A model generated the notes under the pieces. That model saw nothing but the letters and a program-made list of their open reading frames with translations, did no database searches and had not been told where the DNA came from. A program made the translations under genes and the position numbers. Shown here in pieces: positions 24,873 through 36,251 of a stretch of DNA of 64,000 bases. Origin of the DNA: Sulfitobacter sp. EhC04 (GTDB lineage Bacteria > Pseudomonadota > Alphaproteobacteria > Rhodobacterales > Rhodobacteraceae); contig NZ_LXYI01000028.1 of assembly GCF_001650875.1 (NCBI RefSeq), positions 22,153 to 86,152 on the forward strand, read 5' to 3'. Within the stretch, counting starts at the first letter, position 1. Each line of letters begins with the position of its first letter.

Positions 24873-25978
24873 TTTTCCTTGGCGTTTCTGAGGTGAAGCC
24901 AGATCAGTATTGCCCCGATGACGAGAAATATCAGGTTGAGGAAGAACGTGTAGTCGATGCTGAACCGGACCATTTCCTGAAGCGAGGGCCGCTCGGTCGG
25001 GATCATCCCTACGAGAGCAAACAGGTAATGCACCGTAATTCCCGCAGCGACCATGCACAGGTACAGCAAGCCTGAAAGATAGAGCGCATACTGCCAGCCA
25101 TAATACTTTGCGTGCACCCATATCACCGTGGCAGCAACAAGATCGGCTCCGAGAAAGGCGATCACGCCTCCGAACGACGCATCACGCGACCAGAGCATCG
25201 CGGCCAGGGGGACATTGCCCATCGACCCGATGAAGGTGAAGAAAGCGACGACCGGTGCCACCAGCGCGTTTTCGAGAACGATCAGGAAGCCCGGCGCGTC
25301 CTGCGCACCGCCATCTGCGACCAGGAAGATCGCGTTCCAGAAGCTCTGCGGCACAAAGACGGAAATGAATCCCGCGACCGTGAAGCCGAAGAGGATCTCC
25401 TTCCAGACCATCTTCCATTCCATGAAGAAAACGCGGGCGATCCGGTCCCATCCTTCGCGGGACAGCAGTTTGTCGCGGAACGATCCCTTCATGGTCTGGT
25501 CGGTGTCCATACCTTCGTCGGACTGGGCCTTCTCCGCATGCTCTTTTTCGCTTTCGACAAACGACCTTGGAAGCCACATCAGGGAGAGGGCATAGGCGTA
25601 GATCGTCATCAGGATGCCAAGCAGGAAATTCGCCACCATGAATTTCCAGCCCAGCAGGACCAGAAGGACGATTCCAAGCTCGATCACCAGATTTGTCGAT
25701 GAAATCAGGAAGGCGATCGAATTGACCGGATGCGCACCTTTCACGAGGATCGAACGCGACGCGGCAAGAGCCGCGAAGGAACAGGACGACGACACGAAAC
25801 CAAAGGAGCCGGCAATGCTTGGCTTCCTGGCACCACGATCACCCAGAACACGCGCCATCTGATCCCGTGTCACGAAGATTTGGATGCCTGCGGAGATGAT
25901 ATAGCCGAAGATCAGCGCCCAGAGCGCCTTCCAGAGCATGCCCGCCCCGGTCGTGAATGCTTCGACTATCTGGTCCAT
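24869..25978 (-). CDS. Permease (DUF318/ArsP-like)
   Basis: 369 residues with about eight to ten membrane helices and a hydrophilic central loop (about 142-185). SFGFVSSSCSFAALAASRSI and the later FIGSMGNVPLAAMLWS match the two repeats of the DUF318/ArsP permease family. Known members export organoarsenicals; the substrate here is unknown. It lies 86 bases after the glutaredoxin-MauE gene and may be the last gene of the copA-cueR transcript. Confidence 0.85.
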   Translation of the reverse strand: MDQIVEAFTTGAGMLWKALWALIFGYIISAGIQIFVTRDQMARVLGDRGARKPSIAGSFGFVSSSCSFAALAASRSILVKGAHPVNSIAFLISSTNLVIELGIVLLVLLGWKFMVANFLLGILMTIYAYALSLMWLPRSFVESEKEHAEKAQSDEGMDTDQTMKGSFRDKLLSREGWDRIARVFFMEWKMVWKEILFGFTVAGFISVFVPQSFWNAIFLVADGGAQDAPGFLIVLENALVAPVVAFFTFIGSMGNVPLAAMLWSRDASFGGVIAFLGADLVAATVIWVHAKYYGWQYALYLSGLLYLCMVAAGITVHYLFALVGMIPTERPSLQEMVRFSIDYTFFLNLIFLVIGAILIWLHLRNAKEN

Positions 25979-26064
25979 TCAGCTTGACCTTTTTCGCAGT
26001 GCTGTCTGACCTGCGCACCTGTCGGGAGAACGGGTCTGAGGGATGTGAAAAAGGCACCCGCCTT

Positions 26065-26790
26065 TCAGCCGATCAGATAGACCCTGATCGGCATCCAAAT
26101 CCCCATGACCATCATCATCAGGTTCTCCGTGAGCGAGACAAAGCCAAGCGGCACATTGCTGTCACCGCCGACACAGGCGCATTTCAATTCACGCTTGTCG
26201 ATATAGACCGCCTTGAAAACCGATACTGCGCCAACAGTGCCGATGAACAGGGCCACCGGTGCCGAAAGCCAGGTCAGCGCCCCGGCGACCATGAGGATGC
26301 CTGCGAACGCCTCTCCGAACGGATAGATCTTGCCATATCGCACCCACCGACGCGCCAGCAGGTCGTAGTTCAGGAACATGGTCGAAAAGCTTTCGACATC
26401 CTGAAGTTTTTGTACGGCCAGAAAGCACATCGAGATGGAAATGAACCATTCCAGGGCGCGCAGGGTAATAATGGTCTCGAAGCTGTACCACGACAAACCG
26501 AGCGCCATCAGGAACGCGACGGCAAAGATCGCAATCACCGGCTGATAGGATGTGTCCGAGCGTTCGTCTTCGGGCGCATCCATGCCGAAATGGACCCGAA
26601 GGTCGTCATATCCGCCGATCCGCTCGTCGCCGATCCAGGTTTGCGGGGTGGTTTCGACGCCGTGCTCTTCCATGAACGCGTCGGTTTCCTCACGCGTGGT
26701 CAAAGGGTGATCCTTGACTTCGAAACCCTTGCGCTCCAGCAGGTCCTTGGATTTGAGCCCATAGGGACAGAGGTGGTCGGGCATCACCAT
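26065..26790 (-). CDS. Glutaredoxin-MauE fusion membrane protein
   Basis: 241 residues as annotated: an N-terminal glutaredoxin-like domain (DHLCPYGLKSKDLLERKG, TTPQTWIGDERIGGYDDL) and a MauE/DoxX-type four-helix membrane part from about residue 82. The ATG at 26790 has no ribosome site. A strong GGAGG and ATG (26832-26834) lie 44 bases upstream in another frame; the residues before this ATG in the present frame (TAKLYR) look like real glutaredoxin N-terminus. A single-base shift at the 5' end is therefore likely. It probably moves electrons or thiols across the membrane. Confidence 0.8.
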   Translation of the reverse strand: MVMPDHLCPYGLKSKDLLERKGFEVKDHPLTTREETDAFMEEHGVETTPQTWIGDERIGGYDDLRVHFGMDAPEDERSDTSYQPVIAIFAVAFLMALGLSWYSFETIITLRALEWFISISMCFLAVQKLQDVESFSTMFLNYDLLARRWVRYGKIYPFGEAFAGILMVAGALTWLSAPVALFIGTVGAVSVFKAVYIDKRELKCACVGGDSNVPLGFVSLTENLMMMVMGIWMPIRVYLIG

Positions 26791-26851
26791 CCGGTAAAGC
26801 TTGGCTGTCTGGGTTGTGTCTCTTGGCAGGTCATATCCTCCGTTTCAGGGT

Positions 26852-27721
26852 TCAGGCGTCGCAGCCATAATAGCCGCGATAGCCTGCCCGCAGGCCGGCA
26901 TCGAGCTCGAGTACGAGGTTGGCGTCCTGCACTTCACCACTGTTTTCCAGCGCCGCAGCCCCGTCCGGCGCACTGAGGGCCACGGACATTCCTTCGGTGC
27001 GCAGGGTGCCGGTTCCGTCGGTTGAACCAAGACGCACCAGATCGCCGCTGATCTTTGCCAGCGCCGCCGGGGCGCCATCGATCTGTCCTGCGGCAAGCAC
27101 AGGTTTGCTGGTCGCGGTATACTTGAAGGTGCAGATGGCCCCATCCGGGAAAAGCTGCGCGATCTCGTCGCCGGTCAGGAATTCCAGATCGAGGATAGCG
27201 ATTTCGGCGGATGAAAGCGCCTCGTTCAGATCGACGATGCGGGCCGGACCATCCGGGCTCTCATCGGCCGCGTCACCATTCGCGTCGATGTCATTCACCA
27301 GATACCGCATCTCGGCGATTTCCTTGTCCTGGGCAAAGATGATCTCGTCAGCCAGTTTGCGCACCCGCGGGTCAGAAATGTTGGCGCGGCTCGACGTCAT
27401 GATCGCGATCGAATGGTGCGGGATCATCGCGCGCATGTAGCTGGTATCGCCAACGGTTACCTGGCTCCGGACCAACCAGAGGGATCCGGCAAACACCACA
27501 GCGCCGCCAATGAAGATGGCAGCGTTGATCGCCTTGCTGGAGTACATCGACAGCATGAAGCCCAGCATGATGATCGACATTGTGGCCCCCATCAGCACGG
27601 CCATATAGGCGCGTGTTTCGGACCAGAAGATATGGCTCAGCAGATAGGTGTTGAGATACATTAGGATGAACATCACCACCGTGGATGTGGCGATCATCGC
27701 GAAAAAGCGTATGTATGTCAT
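26852..27721 (-). CDS. DUF305 protein with membrane N-terminus
   Basis: 289 residues. About three membrane helices at residues 5-90 are followed by a DUF305 segment (YMRAMIPHHSIAIMTSSRA, AQDKEIAEMRYLV) and an extra C-terminal domain of about 110 residues with few recognisable features. DUF305 proteins are ferritin-like His/Met-containing periplasmic proteins that occur in copper clusters. The ATG at 27721 has GGAGG upstream. It lies 107 bases after cueR. Confidence 0.85.
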   Translation of the reverse strand: MTYIRFFAMIATSTVVMFILMYLNTYLLSHIFWSETRAYMAVLMGATMSIIMLGFMLSMYSSKAINAAIFIGGAVVFAGSLWLVRSQVTVGDTSYMRAMIPHHSIAIMTSSRANISDPRVRKLADEIIFAQDKEIAEMRYLVNDIDANGDAADESPDGPARIVDLNEALSSAEIAILDLEFLTGDEIAQLFPDGAICTFKYTATSKPVLAAGQIDGAPAALAKISGDLVRLGSTDGTGTLRTEGMSVALSAPDGAAALENSGEVQDANLVLELDAGLRAGYRGYYGCDA

Positions 27722-27828
27722 TGGAAACCTCCAGTCTCGAAAAATTGATGTCCTATAGAAGGAACAACATTGCTGCGCTGGAATGTTCCGTAGTTTTCGG
27801 GAAAGTTCGGCTTTTGCAGACGTCAGAG

Positions 27829-28248
27829 CTATCCGGACGCCTTGCTGATACTGCCCGCCTTTTGTTCCATCGCCAGATCGGCCAAGATGGGGCAATCGGG
27901 GCGGTGATCACCCGCGCATGCATCCACAAGATGCGACAGCGTCGCGCGCATTTCGGTTAGTTCAGCGATCTTGCTGTCAATCCGATCAAGATGCTCTTCG
28001 GCAATCTGCTTCACCTCGGCACTGGCGCGGTCAGTATCGGCATAAAGCTTCAGCAGGCTCCGGCAATCCTCGATGGTGAACCCAAGGGCCCGTGCCCGGG
28101 CGAGAAAGGCCAGCTTGTGCACGTCGCTTTGCCGAAAGCTGCGATAGCCATTTGAACTGCGCAGCGGTTCGACAAGACCGATGTCTTCGTAGTAGCGGAT
28201 CGTTTTGGCGGGAAGGCCGGAAAGGTCGGCCACATCTCCGATGTTCAT
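27829..28248 (-). CDS. cueR: CueR, Cu(I)-responsive MerR-family activator
   Basis: 139 residues. N-terminal MerR winged helix (MNIGDVADLSGLPAKTIRYY), dimer helix, and the metal loop with Cys111 and Cys119 (DACAGDHRPDCP). Ser76 stands where divalent-metal MerR proteins have Cys, which is the signature of Cu(I)/Ag(I) sensors. It lies 19 bases behind copA. The matching promoters are at 18276, 30803, 30861 and 47263, with a weaker one at 31238. Confidence 0.92.
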   Translation of the reverse strand: MNIGDVADLSGLPAKTIRYYEDIGLVEPLRSSNGYRSFRQSDVHKLAFLARARALGFTIEDCRSLLKLYADTDRASAEVKQIAEEHLDRIDSKIAELTEMRATLSHLVDACAGDHRPDCPILADLAMEQKAGSISKASG

Positions 28249-28267
28249 AATCGTTTCCTCCTTGAGT

Positions 28268-30775
<2,508 letters not shown>

Positions 30776-30802
30776 GAGAATCTCCTTGATCTGATCCTCC
30801 TA

Positions 30803-30833
30803 TAGATAGGGCCTCCAGTTACTGGAAGGTCAA
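30803..30833 (-). promoter_or_regulatory. CueR-type promoter of copA
   Basis: Read on the minus strand: -35 TTGACC, 19-base spacer TTCCAGTAACTGGAGGCCC, -10 TATCTA. Dyad CCTTCC..GGAGG. It drives copA-cueR and possibly the genes beyond. Confidence 0.88.
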
Positions 30834-30860
30834 CAGCCATGTTGAGTAAAATTCTGGCCA

Positions 30861-30891
30861 TTGACCTTCCCATGCAGGAACGCCTTACATG
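30861..30891 (+). promoter_or_regulatory. CueR-type promoter of copZ
   Basis: -35 TTGACC, 19-base spacer TTCCCATGCAGGAACGCCT, -10 TACATG. Divergent from the copA promoter; the two -35 boxes are 27 bases apart. Confidence 0.8.
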
Positions 30892-30913
30892 CATGTCTTC
30901 AAAGGAGACTGCG

Positions 30914-31123
30914 ATGTTCAGATTCAGCGTACCGAACATGAGTTGCGGCCATTGTACCGCTTCTATCCAAAAGGCCATCATGGCTGCCGACCCGGATGCA
31001 ACGGTTTCGTGCGATCTGACTGCACGTATCGTCGACGTCAACAGCACCCTGGGTGAAACTGCATTGGCCGCAGCGATCCGCGATGCGGGCTACAGGTCTG
31101 AGAAGCTGGCAGAGGTTCAGTAG
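30914..31123 (+). CDS. copZ: CopZ-like copper chaperone
   Basis: 69-residue heavy-metal-associated domain protein: FRFSVPNMSCGHCTASIQKA with Cys11 and Cys14, and the usual beta-alpha-beta-beta-alpha-beta length. Cytoplasmic chaperone that delivers Cu(I) to the P1B ATPases. The ATG at 30914 follows AAGGAGA and the CueR-type promoter; an ATG at 30839 would lie upstream of that promoter. Confidence 0.9.
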   Translation: MFRFSVPNMSCGHCTASIQKAIMAADPDATVSCDLTARIVDVNSTLGETALAAAIRDAGYRSEKLAEVQ

Positions 31124-31237
31124 CCAAGATGCGTCAGCAACGCTCTGCTGAACGGAAATAGCGGCTCTCTCTATGTCGCTGATATGCAACATTCTCTGAC
31201 AGCAGCGGCCAAAACTCGCCGGTTTCAAAAAAAGCGA

Positions 31238-31268
31238 CGAACCTTCCTGCGCAGGACGGATTGACTGT
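31238..31268 (+). promoter_or_regulatory. Weak CueR-like promoter
   Basis: -35 CGAACC (poor), 19-base spacer TTCCTGCGCAGGACGGATT, -10 GACTGT. The dyad CCTTCC..GGACGG resembles the other CueR sites and the spacing is right, but both hexamers are poor. Confidence 0.45.
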
Positions 31269-31295
31269 ACTGCATGGGTATCCGATGTTCGCGGC

Positions 31296-31712
31296 ATGAG
31301 CTTTCGAGTTTTCATATCAAGCTGGTCAAGGGCGTTTACGTGCATTGCGTTTGCGCTGGCATTGGTATTGTCACCACCTTCTGCCGCTCACGCGGCGTCC
31401 GGCATGCATGACGGACATCAAGCCAAGTCTATTGTTGTCGTTGGTGCCGCCATGACTCATGACACCGGAAGCGATGCGCATCACGCGCATGAGAAGCTTA
31501 GGGTCGCAAGCGACATCGCAGCGTCCGACAAGGATGGCAAAGAGCAACAATCCCAAGAGTGTTGCAACGGTATCTGTATTTCTGTCGTCTTCCTCGAAGA
31601 CACCAAGATCGAAGCAGAGCCGGTTGGTACAAGTGAATATGTCATTCTCGACGGTCAAACGTATTCGGTGGAAACAGCAGGGTTCCTGCGGCCCCCTCGA
31701 TTCCTGATCTGA
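31296..31712 (+). CDS. Small secreted His/Cys protein
   Basis: 138 residues with a signal peptide (about 1-33, SPPSAAHAAS), a His-rich segment (GMHDGHQ, HDTGSDAHHAHEK) and a Cys cluster (QECCNGICIS). No known family. It opens the gene string with TolC and multicopper oxidase 2 and is probably a periplasmic copper binder. Confidence 0.65.
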   Translation: MSFRVFISSWSRAFTCIAFALALVLSPPSAAHAASGMHDGHQAKSIVVVGAAMTHDTGSDAHHAHEKLRVASDIAASDKDGKEQQSQECCNGICISVVFLEDTKIEAEPVGTSEYVILDGQTYSVETAGFLRPPRFLI

Positions 31713-31785
31713 ACCGACGCCCAAAACGGGTGTGAGCCTTGCGCAGAGTCTGCGTGAGACAACGTTCATCAATCAGGTTACGTTC

Positions 31786-32007
31786 ATGAAAATTCATCTA
31801 CTTATGGGGGCTTCGGCCCTCGGGCTTGGCGCATGCGCCTATGAGCCCACCCCGTTGCCGTCCGTCGCGACCCAACAGGCCGTCGCCAACACGGCAGTTT
31901 CATCGCTGATCAGCTATCAGGACCCCTTGGCGGGCTACACCTACCGCGGCCCCACAGGTCCCCGCGACTGGCGTTCCGTCAATCAAGAACAGACGGAGGG
32001 CAACTGA
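31786..32007 (+). CDS. Small lipoprotein
   Basis: 73 residues: MKIHLLMGASALGLGACAYE is a lipoprotein signal with lipobox LGAC (Cys17). The rest is short and proline-rich (YQDPLAGYTYRGPTGPRDW). It overlaps the tolC-like ATG by 1 base. Such small lipoproteins commonly precede TolC-like genes in copper clusters; function unknown. Confidence 0.7.
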   Translation: MKIHLLMGASALGLGACAYEPTPLPSVATQQAVANTAVSSLISYQDPLAGYTYRGPTGPRDWRSVNQEQTEGN

Positions 32008-33467
32008 TGCGGGTATCGAAGTTTCCGCTGGTTTTCGGCTTTCCGCTAATCTTGGGTGCCTGTGCTGCAGCTGTACCGGGCATCTACACGGAACCAAAAG
32101 CTGGCTTCGCCAACATTTCCAGCCAGGTCACACCAGCCATCGGCAAACGGACAGCCTTCGCCGAAACCCAGGCCGAAAACGAGGCCTTGAAGAAGCAGGT
32201 GCACGCAATGGTGCACCGCAAGACCATTTCGGCGGACACCGCCGTTCAGGTCGCGCTTCTGAACAACAAGGGATTGCAGGCGTCTTATGCAAATGTCGGC
32301 CTATCCGCCGCTGAGGCCTGGCAGCAATCGACCCCGGAAAATCCGATCGTCGCAATCGGTATACTGGGCATCGGTGCGCCCGAACTGGGTGCCTACAGGG
32401 CGATCGAAGGACTGATCCGGTCGAACGTGCTCGATGCCACCACTCGCAAGCAGCGTACGGCCATTGCAGACGCAAATTTCCGGCAGGCTCAACTGAGCGC
32501 CGTGAACGACACGCTCGCACTGGCCAATCAGACGCGGAAGGCATGGGTCGATGCCGTAGCTGCCTTCGAGGCCGTGAGCTATCTGCGCCGCGCGAAAGCG
32601 ACCTCTGACGCCGGATCGGAATTGGCTATGAGGCTGGGCGAGACCGGCGCGCTGAACAAAGCCGGGCAGGCCCGTGAACAGGCCTTCAATGCCGAACTCG
32701 CCGGACAACTTGCCCAGGCACGCTTGAATGCTACCCGGTCCAAGGAGCAGCTGACCAGGCTCATGGGGCTGTGGGGCACCGAGGTCGACTATTATGTTCC
32801 CGATGCCCTTCCTGCGCTGCCGCGTTCCGTCGGCCGTGTGACTGACATCGAAGCGAAAGCATTGCGAAATCGGGTTGATCTGCGCGTTGCCAAACTTGGC
32901 CTGGAAGCACAGGCCAAAGCGTTTGGTCTGACTGATCAGACTCGCATTATCAGCGATCTCGAATTCATTGCCGGGTTCGAAGCGGAGCGGGAGGTTGAGG
33001 ACGGAGAAACGGAGACCGTAACCACCCCTCAGGTGGAGGTGGAGTTCGCAATCCCGATCTACGACACCGGCAAGGCCCGGATGCGCAAGGCGGAATTGTC
33101 TTACCTGCAAGCAGCCAACGTGCTGGCAGAGAGAGCTGTCAATGTCAGGTCCGAAGCGCGTGGCGCTGAAGCCTCCTATCACGCCGCATATAAGATCGCC
33201 CGCCACTATCGCGACGTTCTTGTGCCTCTACGCACGACCGTCGAAGAAGAAGGGCTGCTGTCTTATAACGGCATGATCACCAACACTTTCGAGCTGCTGA
33301 CAGATGTGCGCGAAAAACTTGGCGCATCGCTGGAAGCGGCAAACGCAAAACGCGAATTCTACATGGCACAGGCTGATCTGACCGCTGCGATCTATGGCGG
33401 TGGCGACGGCGGTGGTGCTGGTGGAGAAGGCGCGACACTTGCCGCCGGTGGCGGCGCAGGACACTGA
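32007..33467 (+). CDS. TolC family outer membrane lipoprotein
   Basis: 486 residues. Lipobox LGAC near residue 20; two outer-membrane efflux repeats of long helices (about 60-270 and 280-460). NKGLQASYANVGLSAAEAWQQ and the later VEFAIPIYDTGKARMRKAEL are typical. The C-terminus is a Gly-rich tail (GGGDGGGAGGEG). It probably forms the outer membrane channel for the CusBA pump encoded convergently at 39393-43981. Confidence 0.88.
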   Translation: MRVSKFPLVFGFPLILGACAAAVPGIYTEPKAGFANISSQVTPAIGKRTAFAETQAENEALKKQVHAMVHRKTISADTAVQVALLNNKGLQASYANVGLSAAEAWQQSTPENPIVAIGILGIGAPELGAYRAIEGLIRSNVLDATTRKQRTAIADANFRQAQLSAVNDTLALANQTRKAWVDAVAAFEAVSYLRRAKATSDAGSELAMRLGETGALNKAGQAREQAFNAELAGQLAQARLNATRSKEQLTRLMGLWGTEVDYYVPDALPALPRSVGRVTDIEAKALRNRVDLRVAKLGLEAQAKAFGLTDQTRIISDLEFIAGFEAEREVEDGETETVTTPQVEVEFAIPIYDTGKARMRKAELSYLQAANVLAERAVNVRSEARGAEASYHAAYKIARHYRDVLVPLRTTVEEEGLLSYNGMITNTFELLTDVREKLGASLEAANAKREFYMAQADLTAAIYGGGDGGGAGGEGATLAAGGGAGH

Positions 33468-33478
33468 AAGGAACTGAC

Positions 33479-34837
33479 ATGTTGAACAGACGTCAATTAC
33501 TCGGAGCCGGCGCGGCAGGTGCAACGCTGGTCTCTTCGAAAGCCTGGGGTCAAACCCTGAACATGGGTTTGCCCGAAGCCGCGCAGATGGACAGTGCGGC
33601 TACGGCGATCACGGCGCGTCCCAATTCCGGGCCGGACTACACACCTGTGGTCACATTGAACGGGTGGACCCTGCCGCACCGGATGAACAACGGGGTGAAA
33701 GAATTTCACCTTGTGGCCGAACCGGTCGAACGCGAGCTGGCCGATGGCATGATCGCGCATTTGTGGGGCTATAACGGCCAATCCACCGGCCCGACGATAG
33801 AAGCTGTCGAAGGCGACCGGGTGCGCATCTACGTCACCAATAAGCTGCCGGAAGGCACTACGGTGCACTGGCACGGGCTCATTCTCCCCTCAGGCATGGA
33901 TGGGGTCTCCGGGTTGAGCCATCCAAGCATCCCGCCGGGCAAAACCTTCGTCTACGAATTCGACTTGGTGAAGTCCGGAACGTTCATGTACCACCCCCAC
34001 GGCGATGAAATGACCCAGATGGCGATGGGGATGATGGGCATGTTCGTGGTCCACCCCAAGGATCCCACATTCATGCCGGTGGATCGTGATTTCCTGATCA
34101 TGCTGAATGCTTTCGACATCGATCCGGGGACCTATGTGCCCCGCATCATGACGATGACGGATTTCAACCTTTGGACCTGGAACAGCCGGATCTTCCCCGA
34201 CATCGATCCGCTGGTCGTGAACAAGGGCGACCGGGTGCGAGTACGGGTTGGGAACCTTACGATGACGAACCACCCGATACATATGCACGGCTATGACTTC
34301 AAGGTCACCTGCACAGATGGCGGCTGGGTGCCGCCTGAAGCACAGTGGCCGGAGGTCAGCATCGACATTCCCGTAGGTGCGATGCGCGCCTACGAATTCG
34401 TCGCCGATCATCTGGGAGATTGGGCGATCCATTGCCACAAATCACACCATACGATGAACGCCATGGGCCATGACGTGCCGACGTTCATCGGGGTGAACAA
34501 GAAGCCACTGACTCAGAAGATCCGTCAATTCCAGCCGGAATACATGCCGATGGGCATGTCCGGCATGGGGGACATGGCAAAAATGGAAATGCCGCTACCC
34601 GACAATACCATCCCGATGATGACGGGTTGGGGCCCGTACGGACCCATCGAGATGGGCGGCATGTTTTCGGTCGTGAAGGTGCGGGACGGCATCGACGCGG
34701 ACGATTACTCCGATCCCGGCTGGTACGAGAATCCTCCGGGCGAGATGGCCTACGAATGGACCGGCGAATTACCCGAATTTGCCTCCAACAATAGCCCCAA
34801 GACCATTCTCACACCGAAACCAACCTCGAAGGGCTGA
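33479..34837 (+). CDS. Multicopper oxidase 2 (Tat exported)
   Basis: 452 residues. Tat signal NRRQLLGAGAAG; copper ligands HWHG (130-133), YHPHGDEM, HPIHMHGYDF and WAIHCHKSHHTMNAMGH. A Met-rich segment follows (YMPMGMSGMGDMAKMEM, near residue 355). The domain order is that of plant-type/CopA-like copper oxidases, but the sequence is not close to multicopper oxidase 1. It starts 11 bases after tolC. Confidence 0.92.
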   Translation: MLNRRQLLGAGAAGATLVSSKAWGQTLNMGLPEAAQMDSAATAITARPNSGPDYTPVVTLNGWTLPHRMNNGVKEFHLVAEPVERELADGMIAHLWGYNGQSTGPTIEAVEGDRVRIYVTNKLPEGTTVHWHGLILPSGMDGVSGLSHPSIPPGKTFVYEFDLVKSGTFMYHPHGDEMTQMAMGMMGMFVVHPKDPTFMPVDRDFLIMLNAFDIDPGTYVPRIMTMTDFNLWTWNSRIFPDIDPLVVNKGDRVRVRVGNLTMTNHPIHMHGYDFKVTCTDGGWVPPEAQWPEVSIDIPVGAMRAYEFVADHLGDWAIHCHKSHHTMNAMGHDVPTFIGVNKKPLTQKIRQFQPEYMPMGMSGMGDMAKMEMPLPDNTIPMMTGWGPYGPIEMGGMFSVVKVRDGIDADDYSDPGWYENPPGEMAYEWTGELPEFASNNSPKTILTPKPTSKG

Positions 34838-34883
34838 GCGGCCCTTCGTCATCTCCAACCAAACCAACCTACAGGACAATAAA

Positions 34884-35600
34884 ATGAGAAATCTTCTTTT
34901 GACGACAAGCTTTGCGATCGCGTTATCAGCACCGGCCTTTGCTGCAGGTACACACGACGGTGGGCATGGGGAGAACAAGCCGGCCGCAATGATGGTCGGC
35001 ATGCCGGGTGACGCCGCCAAGGTGGATCGTACAATCGACGTCACTTTGCTCGAAAACGATGAGGGCCAGATGCTGATCGAGAGTGAGCCGATGGATATCA
35101 AGGAGGGCGAAACCATCCGCTTCAACATCACCAACAAGGGTGAGCTGGAGCATGAATTCGTCCTCGACACGGTAGAGCGTAATGCCGAGCACAAGATCGA
35201 AATGGCCAAGATGGACATGGAACATGACGATCCGAACCGTATCCGTCTCGATGCGGGCGCCTCGGGCGAGGTTGTCTGGACTTTCGCAAATTCTGGCACA
35301 TTCGAAGCAGCGTGCCTGATCCCGGGCCACTACGAATCGGGAATGCACCGTGAGGTCGCAGTCGGTGACCAGATGGCTCAGGCTGACGTGGAATACACAA
35401 GCGGCACCATCAAGAAAATCGACGCAAAGGCCGGCAAGGTCACAATTATCCACGGCCCTCTCGTCAACCTGGATATGCCGGCAATGACCATGGTGTTCCG
35501 CGCCGACGAGGCGATGGTGGCCAAGATGGCGGAAGGTCAGGACATCGAGTTCGTTGCCGACCGGGTCAAGGGTAAACTGACCGTCACGCAGATGAAGTAA
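34884..35600 (+). CDS. Cupredoxin-CusF fusion copper protein
   Basis: 238 residues: signal peptide (1-19), a plastocyanin-like domain with copper ligands His (GELEHEF), Cys (AACLIPGH), His and Met (YESGM), then a C-terminal CusF-type barrel (GTIKKIDAKAGKVTIIHGPL, DMPAMTMVF). Both parts bind copper, so this is probably a periplasmic chaperone that hands metal to the oxidase or CusBA. A hairpin terminator follows. Confidence 0.9.
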   Translation: MRNLLLTTSFAIALSAPAFAAGTHDGGHGENKPAAMMVGMPGDAAKVDRTIDVTLLENDEGQMLIESEPMDIKEGETIRFNITNKGELEHEFVLDTVERNAEHKIEMAKMDMEHDDPNRIRLDAGASGEVVWTFANSGTFEAACLIPGHYESGMHREVAVGDQMAQADVEYTSGTIKKIDAKAGKVTIIHGPLVNLDMPAMTMVFRADEAMVAKMAEGQDIEFVADRVKGKLTVTQMK

Positions 35601-35609
35601 CTACTAACA

Positions 35610-35640
35610 ATGGGGCCGGGGGTAAACACTCCGGCCCCAT
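35610..35640 (+). terminator. Hairpin terminator after the cupredoxin-CusF gene
   Basis: ATGGGGCCGG and its complement CCGGCCCCAT with an 11-base loop, 9 bases after the stop. No long T-run. Confidence 0.7.
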
Positions 35641-35709
35641 CGCCTTGATCGCTTAGCCCAAGCAAGCAAGAAGATCCCATAAAATCAAGCGCTACGGAGG
35701 TAGCCGAGC

Positions 35710-36243
35710 ATGAAGAATTTCCTGAGAACCTGCACCATCGCCCTTGCGCTTGTCCTTCCGGCTTTTTCAGTGGGCGCTTCCAGTGGCAAGGGCCAGCAGC
35801 CTCACGCGCGAGCCTTCGAAGTGCCTGGCCATGATACGATCGGGAAACCCGGTGATGGCTCCTCGATCGACAGGACGATTGAAATATCCATACGGGAGAC
35901 GGAAAGCGGCTACATGCTTTTCGAGCCGGACGCGATCCAGATTGAAAGCGGCTCGGTTGTCCAGTTTTCAATCAGAAATACCGGCGCATTGGATCACGAG
36001 TTCTTTCTCGGTTCCTTTGACGAGGTCGCAAAACATCAGCAATGGATGCGCGAACATCCCGATATGCAGCATGACAGCGCCAACTCGGTTTCGATCCCAA
36101 GTGGACAAAATGCCGATTTGATCTGGGAGTTCTCCGATGTGACCAACCTGGAGTTTGCATGCTTGATACCCGGCCACCGGGAGGCGGGCATGTGGGGCGT
36201 CATCATCGTCCACGATCACCTCGCGCCGAAATCCAAGGGTTAG
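35710..36243 (+). CDS. Plastocyanin-like copper protein
   Basis: 177 residues with signal peptide (1-23) and a cupredoxin domain: His in ALDHEFF, Cys and His in FACLIPGH, Met in EAGMWG. It is clearly related to the first half of the preceding fusion protein, so the two are probably duplicates. AACGGAGG-like ribosome site upstream (TACGGAGG). It starts the next gene group with the ABC protein and cytochrome c. Confidence 0.88.
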   Translation: MKNFLRTCTIALALVLPAFSVGASSGKGQQPHARAFEVPGHDTIGKPGDGSSIDRTIEISIRETESGYMLFEPDAIQIESGSVVQFSIRNTGALDHEFFLGSFDEVAKHQQWMREHPDMQHDSANSVSIPSGQNADLIWEFSDVTNLEFACLIPGHREAGMWGVIIVHDHLAPKSKG

Positions 36244-36251
36244 ACTTTTCC

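Noticed and set aside
25957..26976. 339-codon plus-strand frame across the glutaredoxin-MauE gene
   Set aside because: Antisense shadow; low-quality residue composition and no ribosome site.
27722..27828. MerR-like promoter before the DUF305 gene
   Set aside because: GGAACATTCC-type words occur but no -35 with a 19-base spacer and dyad could be aligned with either MerR site type.
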